Source: Bacteroidota bacterium (GTDB taxonomy: Bacteria > Bacteroidota > Bacteroidia > NS11-12g > UBA9320). Taken from it: 64,000 bases of DNA. The translations under genes were made by a program, and so were the position numbers. Shown in pieces: positions 21,040-30,351 of the stretch; the first letter of the stretch is position 1; each line of letters starts with the position of its first letter. The notes under the pieces are model-generated. The model was not told the DNA's origin. It made no database searches and saw only the letters and a program-made list of their open reading frames with translations. The stretch lies in contig NVWV01000007.1 in assembly GCA_002746305.1 (NCBI GenBank), forward strand, positions 1 to 64,000, in the 5' to 3' direction.

Positions 21040-22172
21040 TCTATTATTCTAAACTTCATTTTATATGTTTCACCCAATGAGTTTTGTAATTCTAAGAAGT
21101 ACAAATCAGGTTCTAAACCTAAGCTGGATAGGTTAATCACATATTTGTTATTCCCTTCATTATACAGCATCGATGTTTCTCTTAAATCTTCGTCAATGGA
21201 TAAATCTTGAACTGAAACTTTAGATTCTGAATTTTTGACAGTTAAGGTAAAACTTGAATTAGAGTATCGGCTTTCATAAATGAAAAATATTGAGGATTGA
21301 GATGTATACTCCAATATCGCAGCATCTTCATTTTGTTTTAAACGCACATATCTAGGTGGTTCCACTTCTTTTTCTATCTCAAACTCCCACACTTCTGAAG
21401 TTCCTGCCAAAATATTTCCCAAATGAGCTTTTACTTGCCATGCATAATGTTCGCCTGCTTCTAAATCTTCGAGAGTAGTAGGAAAAATCAAGTTTATAGC
21501 TCTGATTCCATCTCTTTGGAAGATCGGTCTGTTTCTTCGAATTCCGTCTTCTCCTCTTTGGTCTTTGTTTAAATGCACCAAGGTCATTTCATAACTGATA
21601 TCCGGATCATTACCCAAAGGCATTGGAGGAATCCAATTGAAATTGGGTCTTTTGATTTTTAATACATCTTCGTCTATAGGAAGAGATAATAATAAAGGCG
21701 TAATAGGTCGTATGGTAAACTCTCCACATTGCGTAGACGGTTGTTCTTGTATAAAGTGCTTTTCACACTGCTCTACCTTATCCTGACAAATGACACTGAT
21801 GCAGTATACATATGATCCAGTAGGAAAGGAATTGGCCTTACTCTCATAGTTGGCAATCTCAGGGCTCAGAAATTTTTTGCTGATCACATTGACATTAGAC
21901 ATATTGAAATTAGTGACACCTGGCTTTAAATGGTGATTACTTGTCATCATTTCAAGAATTGTTCTTCCTCCTACTTCATCTGATTTAACCTGAATTCTAA
22001 ATTTAGCAACGACTCCAGATTCGTTTGCTCCAATCACAGAATTAATAACATCAAAGTTCAGAATATCATTACTTGAAATTTGAAAACCACTAACAGGATG
22101 CGGATTGATAATGACTTGTGATTTTGCTGTGTAACAAAAAAGAAGACATACTAATATATATACGTTTTTCAT
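21036..22172 (-). CDS. Secreted beta-rich protein, first gene of the RHS operon
   Basis: 378 residues with a signal peptide (MKNVYILVCLLFCYTAKSQ). I read three parts: an N-terminal beta domain (about 20-120, VVAKFRIQVKSDEVGG), a middle fibronectin-like domain (about 155-270, RPNFNWIPPMPLGNDPDIS, YAWQVKAHLGN), and a C-terminal beta domain (about 280-378, FTLTVKNSESKVSV, LYFLELQNSLGETYKMKFRI) that resembles a small sorting or adhesion domain but lacks clear T9SS hallmarks. Four Cys lie at about 110-150. No catalytic motif. It is the promoter-proximal gene, divergent from the coiled-coil/barrel gene with 172 nt between them, and overlaps the OmpH-like gene by 4 nt. Confidence 0.83.
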   Translation of the reverse strand: MKNVYILVCLLFCYTAKSQVIINPHPVSGFQISSNDILNFDVINSVIGANESGVVAKFRIQVKSDEVGGRTILEMMTSNHHLKPGVTNFNMSNVNVISKKFLSPEIANYESKANSFPTGSYVYCISVICQDKVEQCEKHFIQEQPSTQCGEFTIRPITPLLLSLPIDEDVLKIKRPNFNWIPPMPLGNDPDISYEMTLVHLNKDQRGEDGIRRNRPIFQRDGIRAINLIFPTTLEDLEAGEHYAWQVKAHLGNILAGTSEVWEFEIEKEVEPPRYVRLKQNEDAAILEYTSQSSIFFIYESRYSNSSFTLTVKNSESKVSVQDLSIDEDLRETSMLYNEGNNKYVINLSSLGLEPDLYFLELQNSLGETYKMKFRIIE

Positions 22173-22328
22173 AATAGAGTGTTAAATTTCATAAAGTCCA
22201 AAGGGTTAAATAAGGGCTTTCATTGAGTCAAATATTATTCTTTTAAATTAAAGAAACAAGAAATATTTTCCGAACGTTGCGTATCACTCTCTAAGCGTAA
22301 CATGTACCTCGGTTAAATATTTATTGCA

Positions 22329-22336
22329 TACTTTTG
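22329..22336 (+). promoter_or_regulatory. Bacteroidota -7 box
   Basis: TACTTTTG matches TAnnTTTG exactly and ends 8 nt before the GTG start at 22345. The transcript leader would be very short. Confidence 0.55.
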
Positions 22337-22344
22337 TTTGGATT

Positions 22345-24774
22345 GTGAACTTTTTAAAACCCTTAAAATTACTTAGATACTTGGCTTTATTGACTGCTAT
22401 GCTGGCTGCTTGTACAAGTCATTTTGGTCAGGTTATTGAAGACTCTACAAGTGTTACTACCATTGAAGATACGCCGCTTTTAGGGATTGATAAAAATATA
22501 AAAAATCAAGATTCCATAAAGGATGAAATCAAAAATCGTGTTCGAAAAAAAATCCCTAAAATCCGACTTCATAAAGACTCCATTTTAACACGTGCAAAAT
22601 CACGGAAGAGGATGTTAACTTCGGATCGTTTCAAGCTCGACTCCCTAAAAAGTAAATCTAAAAAAGAGGACTTTATAGCCAGAGTGAAGGAGTGTAAATA
22701 CACCCCATCTTTAACCCCATTTTTAACCCCATCTTTATCGGGTTCTATTATTTCAGAATCGTATGCTACCAACTATTTGGACCCCTATACACGAAGTGAA
22801 TCGTTTTATACTAGAGTCTATGGAAGTCCATCTATTGAATTAATGGATCTTCCTTTCAATTTAAACTTTTATTACACTTCGGAGGACAATTCATATTACA
22901 ATTCCAATTATATCTCACTTGATTTTGATTTAAATAGATACAGACAGAATCTCAGGTCAAAAGCTGAAGAAAAGATAAATGACCAGTTGGAAGCCAAGAA
23001 AAAATCTATATCTGACTTAACGGATGTATCAAAAGCTAAACAAATCATAGAAAAGAGAATTGCCCAAGAAAAATCCAAAGCTTTAAATCTTCAACATGAT
23101 TTAAAAATGCCTCAGTTTGACACCTCTATTTTGATGAATCAAGGCAGAATAAAGCAGCAAGAATTAGAAAAAGGTTTGGACAGTACCATTTCTCAGAAAA
23201 AAGATTCTTTGGGTGGCTTGGCCAACGATAGCCTTATTTCCAATGCTCTTTTGAGAAAAGAGAAGGTCATGGACTCTTTGAGTCAAATTCAAAATAGAAT
23301 AGAAAAATACGAAAGTCAACTGAGCAATCTAGAGCAAAAATATTCGAAACTAAAATCGATTGACAAGAGTATCAAGGATAGTATTGGTCTTCTACAAAAG
23401 CAGTATCGCTCGCAAGACTTTATAGAGGCTAAGTTGAAGAAAACAAAGCTAGGGTCTAAATTTACCAAAGTAATTTCCAAAGTAAATAAATTCAATTTAG
23501 GACTTACCTCTCCCATGTTATCTGAATATACCTTAAACGGAATACCGGTAAAAGGCATAAATCTATCTTGGGCATTACCATCCCATAATTTTGAGATTGC
23601 CGTTGGTAAAACCTTTCGTTCGGAGTACAACACTTACGGGTTGGAACAACCTCAAGCAGTATTTGAAAGAAACGTTGTTGGGTTCAAGTCTGAACAGAAA
23701 TTCGGAAAGAATAAAGATAAGATCATTTCCTTAACCAGTGTCTCTTTTTACGATGACAAAAATGTAGAATCTCCTAAACAGAATTTTTTGCATGCCTTGG
23801 ATTTTGAATCCAAAATATCGAAAAGAATGTATGTCACTCTTTCACTTAATCACTCCATTTACAAACAAGAGGAGTTGGAAAATGTTCACGTTGAACTTCT
23901 GGAAGGAGGAACCATTGCTCCTGATAAATTTCAAGGATTTAAGGATCATTTTGCGGTAGAGGGCGGTCTTGAATATCAAGTCTCTAAAAACATAAATCTA
24001 GAGACCTCTTACAAAAGGATAAGTCCGGAGTATGTCACCTTGGGAAATCCATTTCTAAGAAATAACTTTCACGAGTTAGATGTAAAAGCTAAAACCAAGT
24101 TGTTCAAACGAAAAATAACCTTGAGTTCATTCTTCAAGAGATATGAAGATAATATTACGGGTTTGAGTAAATACACCAATCATTTGTCTGGTTACGGAAT
24201 AACTGCCCGAAGTAATTTCAAAAAGTCGCTTAATTTCCAATTTCAGCATACTCCTTATCAGCAAGGGAACAACAATCCAGATTCGTTGTTTAGAACAGAC
24301 AATCAATTGGAGGTTACTTCATTCAATATCATTTACAACAAGATAGTCAAATCCAATGTTTTGACTTCGGTTTTGACCTTTGTAAATTCTACAATAGATT
24401 TCAATGCAGGAGAACAGCAAGTAAACAATACCATGTACTTGTCCAGTACTAATTACTCTTCCAAAAAGTTAAATCTAAATGCTACTTTTAGTCGCAACTT
24501 AACAGGACCTTCTATTGATACCTTAAACTTTTGGGGAGTTCGTTTGGGCTTGTCTCAAAAGAATGGAAAAATAGTAAATTATGCCATCAGCTCATTTTAC
24601 GATGGTTTTGACTCCGGTGCTTTTAGGCATCGATCTACGCTACAAGCACGGTTCAACATCTTACCTAAACTGGAAACTACGTTAAGTGGTGAGTATGGTC
24701 AAATCAAGGGATTGTATGGTTTGAATGAAAAAGACATTTTTGGTTTTCGGATGATTCTCAAGTATCAATTGTAG
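22345..24774 (+). CDS. Exported coiled-coil protein with C-terminal outer-membrane-barrel-like domain
   Basis: 809 residues from the GTG at 22345. The in-frame TTG at 22324 is rejected because it lies upstream of the -7 box at 22329-22336. A signal segment (LLRYLALLTAMLAACTSHFG) ends near 30. Next comes a basic, Asp/Lys-rich stretch with short proline repeats (TPSLTPFLTPSL), a beta region (about 125-185), a long charged coiled coil (about 190-370), and then about 420 residues of alternating aromatic/polar strands (NINLETSYKRISPEYV, NLNATFSRNLTG, TTLSGEYGQIKGLYG) ending in ILKYQL, as in outer-membrane barrels. Family not recognised. Divergent orientation from the RHS operon suggests a surface partner or exporter for RHS products, but this is inference. 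Confidence 0.8.
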   Translation: MNFLKPLKLLRYLALLTAMLAACTSHFGQVIEDSTSVTTIEDTPLLGIDKNIKNQDSIKDEIKNRVRKKIPKIRLHKDSILTRAKSRKRMLTSDRFKLDSLKSKSKKEDFIARVKECKYTPSLTPFLTPSLSGSIISESYATNYLDPYTRSESFYTRVYGSPSIELMDLPFNLNFYYTSEDNSYYNSNYISLDFDLNRYRQNLRSKAEEKINDQLEAKKKSISDLTDVSKAKQIIEKRIAQEKSKALNLQHDLKMPQFDTSILMNQGRIKQQELEKGLDSTISQKKDSLGGLANDSLISNALLRKEKVMDSLSQIQNRIEKYESQLSNLEQKYSKLKSIDKSIKDSIGLLQKQYRSQDFIEAKLKKTKLGSKFTKVISKVNKFNLGLTSPMLSEYTLNGIPVKGINLSWALPSHNFEIAVGKTFRSEYNTYGLEQPQAVFERNVVGFKSEQKFGKNKDKIISLTSVSFYDDKNVESPKQNFLHALDFESKISKRMYVTLSLNHSIYKQEELENVHVELLEGGTIAPDKFQGFKDHFAVEGGLEYQVSKNINLETSYKRISPEYVTLGNPFLRNNFHELDVKAKTKLFKRKITLSSFFKRYEDNITGLSKYTNHLSGYGITARSNFKKSLNFQFQHTPYQQGNNNPDSLFRTDNQLEVTSFNIIYNKIVKSNVLTSVLTFVNSTIDFNAGEQQVNNTMYLSSTNYSSKKLNLNATFSRNLTGPSIDTLNFWGVRLGLSQKNGKIVNYAISSFYDGFDSGAFRHRSTLQARFNILPKLETTLSGEYGQIKGLYGLNEKDIFGFRMILKYQL

Positions 24775-24794
24775 GCAAGGTTAATACGACATTA

Positions 24795-27233
24795 TTAAAC
24801 CTCTTTAGCTCGACCAGCTTGACGACGGGCAATGACTCTAATTCCTAAATAAACTAGTGTACCAATTAGCAATGCAAGAATCCCAATCCAACTACTTGAA
24901 CTCTTAGATGATTTGCCGCTTGTGCCCTTGCCAAAATGACTTATCCCAGCCCAGTAAAATGGATGTTTTAGTCTCGCAGATATGGTGTTATCTTCCAAAT
25001 ACATTTTTTTAGCATTTGACAATGCCTTTGAACTATTCTGACCTTGAGACATATTGGTAAAGAAGTCTCCCATAAGTTGCGAAGAGGACTGTTCGTTGAG
25101 TTTCCACATACTTTGGACCACATTTTGGGCCCCTGCTACTCTAAACGCCCAAGCGACACTCGTTACCCCTTCTCCATTGTAATTTTTACCTAAACCAACT
25201 TCACAAGCCGTCAGTAAGCACAAGTCCGTTTGTAGCGGCAAACTCATTATTTCATCTACAAAAATCTTTCGGTCTTGCATGTAAATGTAAGAAGCATTGT
25301 AACTTGAATCGGACGAGACAGCATGCGTATAAAGCTGCATAACTTTCGACCTTAATCCATGTGCAATTAGATTTTCCGCTGTAGCATCTTCATTCAGGAA
25401 TATTCTTCCTCCCAATATCTCTTTTGCTTGACTTAGAACTTCCTCACCATTTTTCAAATAGGCTAATTCGCTTGTGCTACTAAAATCTGGGGCAAAACCC
25501 AAATAGCCATAACTCATTTTTACTTTACTCTGCTGAGCAAGAGATTGTAATGAAAAGCCATAGCTTATAGCATATGACTTCTCGAGATAGCCTAAATCAC
25601 TCCATGTTTTTTTATCCATTGTAGTGATGATAGCACCAAATGGCAAATAATTAAGAGACTTATCAGGGATAATTATCAACTTATTAATTTTGACATTTTC
25701 ATCTAATACACTCTTAATTAATCGATTATATAATCGGCTTCCAACTTCGGAAAATTCTTCAATATCCGAGGTTCCTACGGATACCAACGAGTAGAATTTC
25801 GCAATTTCTGATATTGTTAAAACACCTAAATTATGTATAGCTACACTTTGTCTCGAAATTGAAAACTGATAACATAAAGAATCAGCAAAGAAATACTCTA
25901 CGACAAGTTGCTCTTCGGATAATTGCTTCTGAAAAGCATCCAGGTTAAATTCATCATCCGTCTTATGGACTCCAATAATGGTGTTCAATGAATCCAACCT
26001 GTTTCTAACACGTATTAATTCTTCTTTATTACCCGAAGATTTCAGTTCATTTAACTGATACACCAATTGAAAACGTAGTACTTTATCATCCTCATTTATG
26101 CTTGCTCCACTTAGCATTCGAGCTGTTATCACCCGTTCTTTTAGAACATTGGATTTCGCATTATCTGCCATCAACAGGGCCTGTATTACATACTTAGAAT
26201 CATTGGTTTGCTCCCAAAGCTGATTACATAAAGTTACTCCAAGCTCTAAATTTTTTCGACGGTATTCATCCAAAAAAAACTTGCTTTCCGTGAACATGTA
26301 TTGACTATGAAAAAACGTCGCTTGTTCTTCCGCTTTATGAATCATCAACAAAGCCTTTTGCCTCTCTCCCATCCCTCTTAATGCCTGAGCATTAATGAAA
26401 TAGGCTTGAAGCAAGTAAGGGTCTTTAATTAATGGATTACTTGTAATATCATAGAATTCAAAGACCTCTGCGATCTGTTCTGTTGCTAATTTGTACTTAT
26501 TCGTTGTCAGGTATAAGTTGGCCAATTCTATAGCCGCACTAACCAACTTTCTATCTCCAATTTTCTTAGCCGTATGTATCGCTTTTTTGTAGGCTTTAAT
26601 AGCTTCATCCTTTTGGTTTATCTTGTCAAAATACGTGGCCTGGGCATAGTTATAATAAACTGTTTGAATATCCTTAAACTCATCGTTGGAAATACTCAGA
26701 AGTCGCTTTTCATTGTTCAGACTTCTTTTCGCGTTTGCAAATTCTCCAAGGCTAATATTGGTATGGACTAAACCATCCAATAAATCTATTTGGTCACTTT
26801 TTAGGTTTAGTTTATTCGCAAAACGATAACCGTCTTGAAAATACCTTTTTGCTTCTTTATACTTTCCCTGATTGTTGTAATAGATCCCCAAATTATTAAG
26901 TGTCCAGATGTATCGGGTATAGTCTTCACTTTTTAAGTAGAAGTCCTTGAGAACTAAATTAAGTTCAATTGCTCTTTCAAAATCTCCAATGTTGCTATAC
27001 CTATTGGCTAAAACACTGACTAGCTCCTTGTTAATGTACTCGTCACTTAGGGTTATTTCTTTAGCAAGGCTAATTGCTTCCTTTAGTTTTAAGATGCATT
27101 CACTTAGATTATTCTCCTTGATTCGAAGTTTAGCTTCGCTTCTTAATTGTGCTACCCTGAGAGAATCCTCTTGGTTATAACCAAAAGAAATAAGGCTTGA
27201 AATCGATAGGATGAAAATAAAAGTAAGACGCAT
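24795..27233 (-). CDS. TPR-CHAT caspase-like protease, copy 1 of the duplicated module
   Basis: 812 residues. A signal peptide (MRLTFIFILSISSLISFG) is followed by tetratricopeptide repeats (about 75-330; for example WTLNNLGIYYNNQGKYKEAK), a linker with a helical pair, and a CHAT domain (about 440-765). The family's catalytic pair is visible: His637 in YTHAVSSDSS and Cys677 in LTACEVGLG. A single membrane helix lies at about 778-799 with a basic tail (RRQAGRAKEV), so the protease should face the periplasm with an inner-membrane anchor. CHAT proteins are caspase/separase relatives that cut specific partner proteins. The ATG directly abuts a 13-bp hairpin (27234-27265), and the gene follows the secreted T9SS protein, so expression probably needs readthrough. 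The substrate is unknown; the neighbouring anti-sigma-like TPR protein is a candidate. Confidence 0.93.
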   Translation of the reverse strand: MRLTFIFILSISSLISFGYNQEDSLRVAQLRSEAKLRIKENNLSECILKLKEAISLAKEITLSDEYINKELVSVLANRYSNIGDFERAIELNLVLKDFYLKSEDYTRYIWTLNNLGIYYNNQGKYKEAKRYFQDGYRFANKLNLKSDQIDLLDGLVHTNISLGEFANAKRSLNNEKRLLSISNDEFKDIQTVYYNYAQATYFDKINQKDEAIKAYKKAIHTAKKIGDRKLVSAAIELANLYLTTNKYKLATEQIAEVFEFYDITSNPLIKDPYLLQAYFINAQALRGMGERQKALLMIHKAEEQATFFHSQYMFTESKFFLDEYRRKNLELGVTLCNQLWEQTNDSKYVIQALLMADNAKSNVLKERVITARMLSGASINEDDKVLRFQLVYQLNELKSSGNKEELIRVRNRLDSLNTIIGVHKTDDEFNLDAFQKQLSEEQLVVEYFFADSLCYQFSISRQSVAIHNLGVLTISEIAKFYSLVSVGTSDIEEFSEVGSRLYNRLIKSVLDENVKINKLIIIPDKSLNYLPFGAIITTMDKKTWSDLGYLEKSYAISYGFSLQSLAQQSKVKMSYGYLGFAPDFSSTSELAYLKNGEEVLSQAKEILGGRIFLNEDATAENLIAHGLRSKVMQLYTHAVSSDSSYNASYIYMQDRKIFVDEIMSLPLQTDLCLLTACEVGLGKNYNGEGVTSVAWAFRVAGAQNVVQSMWKLNEQSSSQLMGDFFTNMSQGQNSSKALSNAKKMYLEDNTISARLKHPFYWAGISHFGKGTSGKSSKSSSSWIGILALLIGTLVYLGIRVIARRQAGRAKEV

Positions 27234-27265
27234 AAAAAAGAGTTCGATTATACGAACTCTTTTTT
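27234..27265 (-). terminator. Hairpin terminator/attenuator directly abutting the CHAT-1 start codon
   Basis: A perfect 13-bp inverted repeat: arm AAAAAAGAGTTCG, 6-nt loop, arm CGAACTCTTTTTT. On the minus strand the T-run is followed immediately by the CHAT-1 ATG. It lies 21 nt after the stop of the secreted-protein gene. The same arrangement is found before CHAT-2. Confidence 0.85.
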
Positions 27266-27286
27266 AAATTGTACTCTTTTTAAAGG

Positions 27287-28864
27287 TTAATATATTTTAA
27301 CAATTCTGGAATAGTATTTCTTAGTACCTATCTCCACTTGTATAATGTATGTTCCTTGTGCAAGTGATGCAATATCATAGGTATTATGCGTAATCGCAGG
27401 AACAGTCATTTTCTCACCCAATTGATTCATTACAATGACATTACTCACTACACCTTCTTCCGTATTAATGGTAATCAAACCAATTGCTGGATTAGGATAA
27501 ATTGAAACAGGATTAAAATTACTTTCGAAGAAATCTTTAACAGCTAAAGTAGTTGGATAATACTTGGATGTATCAAAACACATTTGATCTGCATACGTAA
27601 TGTTTGTGGTCGTTCCTTTTATCCGGCTAAAACACAATGAATCTCCGATAGCAATCACATCAGCCTTGGTGACTATGGGGTCCAAATCGTCAAAATATAT
27701 TTTTGCTACGTTACATAGACAGTAGCAGGTATCATATGTTATACCCGATTCAGGATCTATTTCCGCTCTAAATTTGACCCATCCTTTGGTATATATTTCC
27801 GCTTTACTCGGACTTTCATTTGTTCCCCGTACATCTGCGGTCGGTGAAATAACCCATTTCAATTGATCACCAACATTTGTTGCGGTTACTAATAAGCTAC
27901 TGACACTTGTCTCTAAAAAAGAATCAAAGGTCAAATAATCAGGAAGGTTATCAATAATGGTAATGGAATCAACCGGCCCTGTTCCAATATTCTGAAAATG
28001 AATCGTATAGTCAACTGATGTTGGACTTAACTTCTTTGTCGCATCTATGTGTACATTTACTTGGTTAACACTTGACTCCTTAAAATTAGGGTCATATGGC
28101 CCAACAAATGCACTTCCAATGGCATAACTAGATTCCTTACATTGAGCCTGTTCGGCTTTATAAAACTTAACAATTGCCAGATCTTTTGGCTTTGCCACCA
28201 CCTCAAATTCCATGACTACTGCAATGTCATTTCTTAACTCACCCCAGTAATAGGTAAAAGGAATCTTATCCGTGATAGGCAATCCCTCTTCAGAGTCCGT
28301 AAGTAATTCTGTAACTCCAACTGTTAGATTGGATTGATCCAAAGTACCAATGTAACTAAGTGTAGTATTATTAAATCCTACTCCATACGAGTGTGGGGCA
28401 CCCAAAACATCACACGAATTTAGAGGCACCACTATGTAGGTTTTATCGCCAATTTTAGGTGGGTCCGTAAAGTAGATGGGTGCATCCTGAATATTTCCAT
28501 TGCTCGCTCCACTAATTTGACCTGCTGCAACGGTAAAAGAATAGGTGTCAAACACCTTAAAATCGTCGTCTCCTTTTTTCCGAGGTGTAATGACAATATT
28601 GACATTGTGAACTCCAAGAGTTTGAAAAAAGAAAATAGGTTTCTCGGCAGAACTTACATGACCTTCATCTGTATGCCAAAAATAGCTGTAACCTTCTGGC
28701 GGATATGATATTCCGTCAAAATAAAAAGCGGGCATGTACATAGGATCAGTCACTTCAAATTGATATCCCAAATTTCCACCTTCTGTTACTGCTGTTGAAC
28801 TAATACTTATAGCGTAATTGTTCAAGAATAAGAACAGACTTCCAAATAATAATAACTTCCTCAT
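27287..28864 (-). CDS. T9SS-exported protein with DUF11/DUF7619-like repeat, module copy 1
   Basis: 525 residues. After a signal peptide (about 1-20) comes a PKD-like domain (about 45-112, YSYFWHTDEGHV, VNIVITPRKKGDD), a beta domain, and then the conserved YDPN and YTIHFQNIGTGPVDSITIID segment (about 255-375) of the DUF11/DUF7619 type. The C-terminus (about 452-525: VSIYPNPAIGLITI, LAQGTYIIQVEIG) is a T9SS type A sorting domain, so the protein should be exported across the outer membrane. It shares its plan (PKD-like start with TPRK, YDPN, DUF11-like repeat) with the 465-aa protein of module copy 2, which lacks the sorting domain. It is upstream of CHAT-1 and divergent from sigma-1. Confidence 0.88.
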   Translation of the reverse strand: MRKLLLFGSLFLFLNNYAISISSTAVTEGGNLGYQFEVTDPMYMPAFYFDGISYPPEGYSYFWHTDEGHVSSAEKPIFFFQTLGVHNVNIVITPRKKGDDDFKVFDTYSFTVAAGQISGASNGNIQDAPIYFTDPPKIGDKTYIVVPLNSCDVLGAPHSYGVGFNNTTLSYIGTLDQSNLTVGVTELLTDSEEGLPITDKIPFTYYWGELRNDIAVVMEFEVVAKPKDLAIVKFYKAEQAQCKESSYAIGSAFVGPYDPNFKESSVNQVNVHIDATKKLSPTSVDYTIHFQNIGTGPVDSITIIDNLPDYLTFDSFLETSVSSLLVTATNVGDQLKWVISPTADVRGTNESPSKAEIYTKGWVKFRAEIDPESGITYDTCYCLCNVAKIYFDDLDPIVTKADVIAIGDSLCFSRIKGTTTNITYADQMCFDTSKYYPTTLAVKDFFESNFNPVSIYPNPAIGLITINTEEGVVSNVIVMNQLGEKMTVPAITHNTYDIASLAQGTYIIQVEIGTKKYYSRIVKIY

Positions 28865-28892
28865 GTGCGATTTTTTATGATTAGTACAGGTT

Positions 28893-28900
28893 CGAAGATA
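28893..28900 (-). promoter_or_regulatory. -7 box variant for the module-1 secreted protein
   Basis: TATCTTCG on the minus strand, 28 nt before the ATG at 28864. The TTCG ending recurs before several minus-strand genes in this window. Confidence 0.4.
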
Positions 28901-29011
28901 AACATAACATAGGTGATAATATTCACATAAAGTGAAATCACAGTATACTTCAATAGTCTAATTAATCACTAGCTTCTAAATGGAAATGTAAAAATATTCT
29001 GACAATCATGT

Positions 29012-29019
29012 TAGATTTG
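29012..29019 (+). promoter_or_regulatory. -7 box for sigma-1
   Basis: TAGATTTG matches TAnnTTTG and ends 17 nt before the sigma-1 ATG at 29037. Confidence 0.5.
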
Positions 29020-29036
29020 AATCTGTAAGAGTACTA

Positions 29037-29618
29037 ATGTTCGAAAGCAAGAAAATAAGCGACAAAGAATTAATCGTAATGATTAACCAAGGAGATGCAG
29101 CAATGAACAAAGCAATAGAATATATACTCGACACCCAAGCCCCTAAAATAAAGGGCTACATTTTAAAGAAAAGTGGCAACCTCGAAGAAGCAGAAGATGC
29201 TCTTTATGAAGGTATTGCTGCGTTTATCGTAAATGTAAAAAGTAAAAAATTTAATGGAGAAAGCACCATTAGTACTTATCTAACTTCCATATGTAAAGGG
29301 ATTTGGTTCAAGAAATTTCAACGGATGATGGTGCATAAGAAATGGGAAGATGCAGAATTAAACAAGCCTCAAAACTTGTACGAAGAATCTGTTTTAACCA
29401 AGGAATTAAAGAGCGGTATTGATTTCTTACTCTCCAATCTTAAGGATAAATGTAAAGAAGTACTACAACTCTGGTCATTGAGTTTTAATATGACTGAGAT
29501 AGCTGAAAAATTAGGCTATTCTAACACTCAGGTGGTTATGAATAAGAAAAATTTATGTCTTCGTGAATTGCGTAAGCAGTTAGCAGACAATCCTCAACTA
29601 GCTAATCTAATTTCGTAA
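29037..29618 (+). CDS. Sigma-70-family RNA polymerase sigma factor, module copy 1
   Basis: 193 residues. Region 2 covers about 15-105 (EEAEDALYEGIAAFIVNV, STISTYLTSICKGIWFKKF) and region 4 about 130-185, with a helix-turn-helix (MTEIAEKLGYSNTQVVMNKK). It lacks regions 1 and 3, as extracytoplasmic-function (ECF) type factors do. Its stop overlaps the next gene's start (TAATG), which is typical of sigma/anti-sigma pairs and implies coupled translation. The paralogue at 35366 has the same length and about half identical residues. It should direct RNA polymerase to a small regulon, probably including its own module; no target promoter motif could be shown. The ATG follows a -7 box by 17 nt. Confidence 0.9.
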   Translation: MFESKKISDKELIVMINQGDAAMNKAIEYILDTQAPKIKGYILKKSGNLEEAEDALYEGIAAFIVNVKSKKFNGESTISTYLTSICKGIWFKKFQRMMVHKKWEDAELNKPQNLYEESVLTKELKSGIDFLLSNLKDKCKEVLQLWSLSFNMTEIAEKLGYSNTQVVMNKKNLCLRELRKQLADNPQLANLIS

Positions 29619-30349
29619 TGGACACACAATACACCCCACTGATAGAACGCTTTTTTGATGGAGAATTATCTCCTACAGAAGTCAAGCAATACGAAGAGTT
29701 ACTAGAAACGAATGAAGAGTTTCAAAAGGAAGTGGACCTCTTTGAAAAGGCAATTAAGCTTCTACGATTAAAAAATATAAGTGATCTAAAAGATAGCGTA
29801 CAGCGTATTGACGCTAGTAGATCTAAGTCTACTTCAACTGTAGGTTGGATGAAAATAGCCGCTAGCATTATGCTACTTGCAGTAGTTGGAATGGGTTTTT
29901 ATTCTCAAAAATTCTCCAATGACAACTTGTACAAAGATGCTTACTCTCCGGCCAATGATTATATCACTAATATGGATGCAGATTTAACTTCAATTGAAAA
30001 AGCATTGGAATTATATAACACCAAACAGTATCCAGAAGCAGTTGGTGCTTTTACAACCATTGAATTATCCGAACCACAAAATCAAATTGCTAAATTCTAT
30101 TTGGGACAATCTCTGTTACAAATGAACCAAATGGAGCAGGCTATAAAAACTCTTGACAAAGTATCGGGAGATTATTGGTCGGAAGCAAAGTGGTATGTCG
30201 CTCTTGCTTTATTGAAACAAGGCAAAGAAGCCGAAGCCAAAAAAACCTTACTCAATATTATGGATGCAGATGAGGATGAAGCTTTTGTATTGAAAGCAGA
30301 AAGATTACAAAACAAAATCAATAGTCCATTAAGAAAATTTGTCCTTTAA
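29618..30349 (+). CDS. Single-pass anti-sigma-like protein with periplasmic TPR domain, copy 1
   Basis: 243 residues. The N-terminus (LIERFFDGELSPTEVKQYEE, about 8-60) is like the cytoplasmic sigma-binding part of Bacteroidota anti-sigma factors. A membrane helix lies at about 77-96 (WMKIAASIMLLAVVGMGFY), and TPR-type repeats fill about 130-240 (YNTKQYPEAVGAFTTIELSE, KFYLGQSLLQMNQMEQAI). This topology places the TPRs in the periplasm. It overlaps sigma-1 by TAATG and converges on CHAT-2 with only 2 nt between the stops. Codons for the TPR half are nearly identical to those of the second copy (6 mismatches over 331 bp), while the N-terminal half has diverged. Anti-sigma function is inferred from architecture and pairing. 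Confidence 0.85.
   Translation: MDTQYTPLIERFFDGELSPTEVKQYEELLETNEEFQKEVDLFEKAIKLLRLKNISDLKDSVQRIDASRSKSTSTVGWMKIAASIMLLAVVGMGFYSQKFSNDNLYKDAYSPANDYITNMDADLTSIEKALELYNTKQYPEAVGAFTTIELSEPQNQIAKFYLGQSLLQMNQMEQAIKTLDKVSGDYWSEAKWYVALALLKQGKEAEAKKTLLNIMDADEDEAFVLKAERLQNKINSPLRKFVL
30012..30342 (+). repeat. 331-bp near-identical block, copy A
   Basis: Pairs without gaps with 36344-36674. I count 6 mismatches (about 98% identity), four of which change an amino acid. The block covers exactly the TPR part of the anti-sigma-like gene. Confidence 0.95.
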
Positions 30350-30351
30350 CC

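Noticed and set aside
22324..22344. TTG start at 22324 for the coiled-coil/barrel gene
   Set aside because: It lies upstream of a perfect -7 box; the GTG at 22345 opens the signal peptide.
22698..22737. Three near-identical 12-bp repeats in the coiled-coil/barrel gene
   Set aside because: They encode the short TPSLTPFLTPSL stretch and look like simple local slippage, not a mobile or regulatory element.
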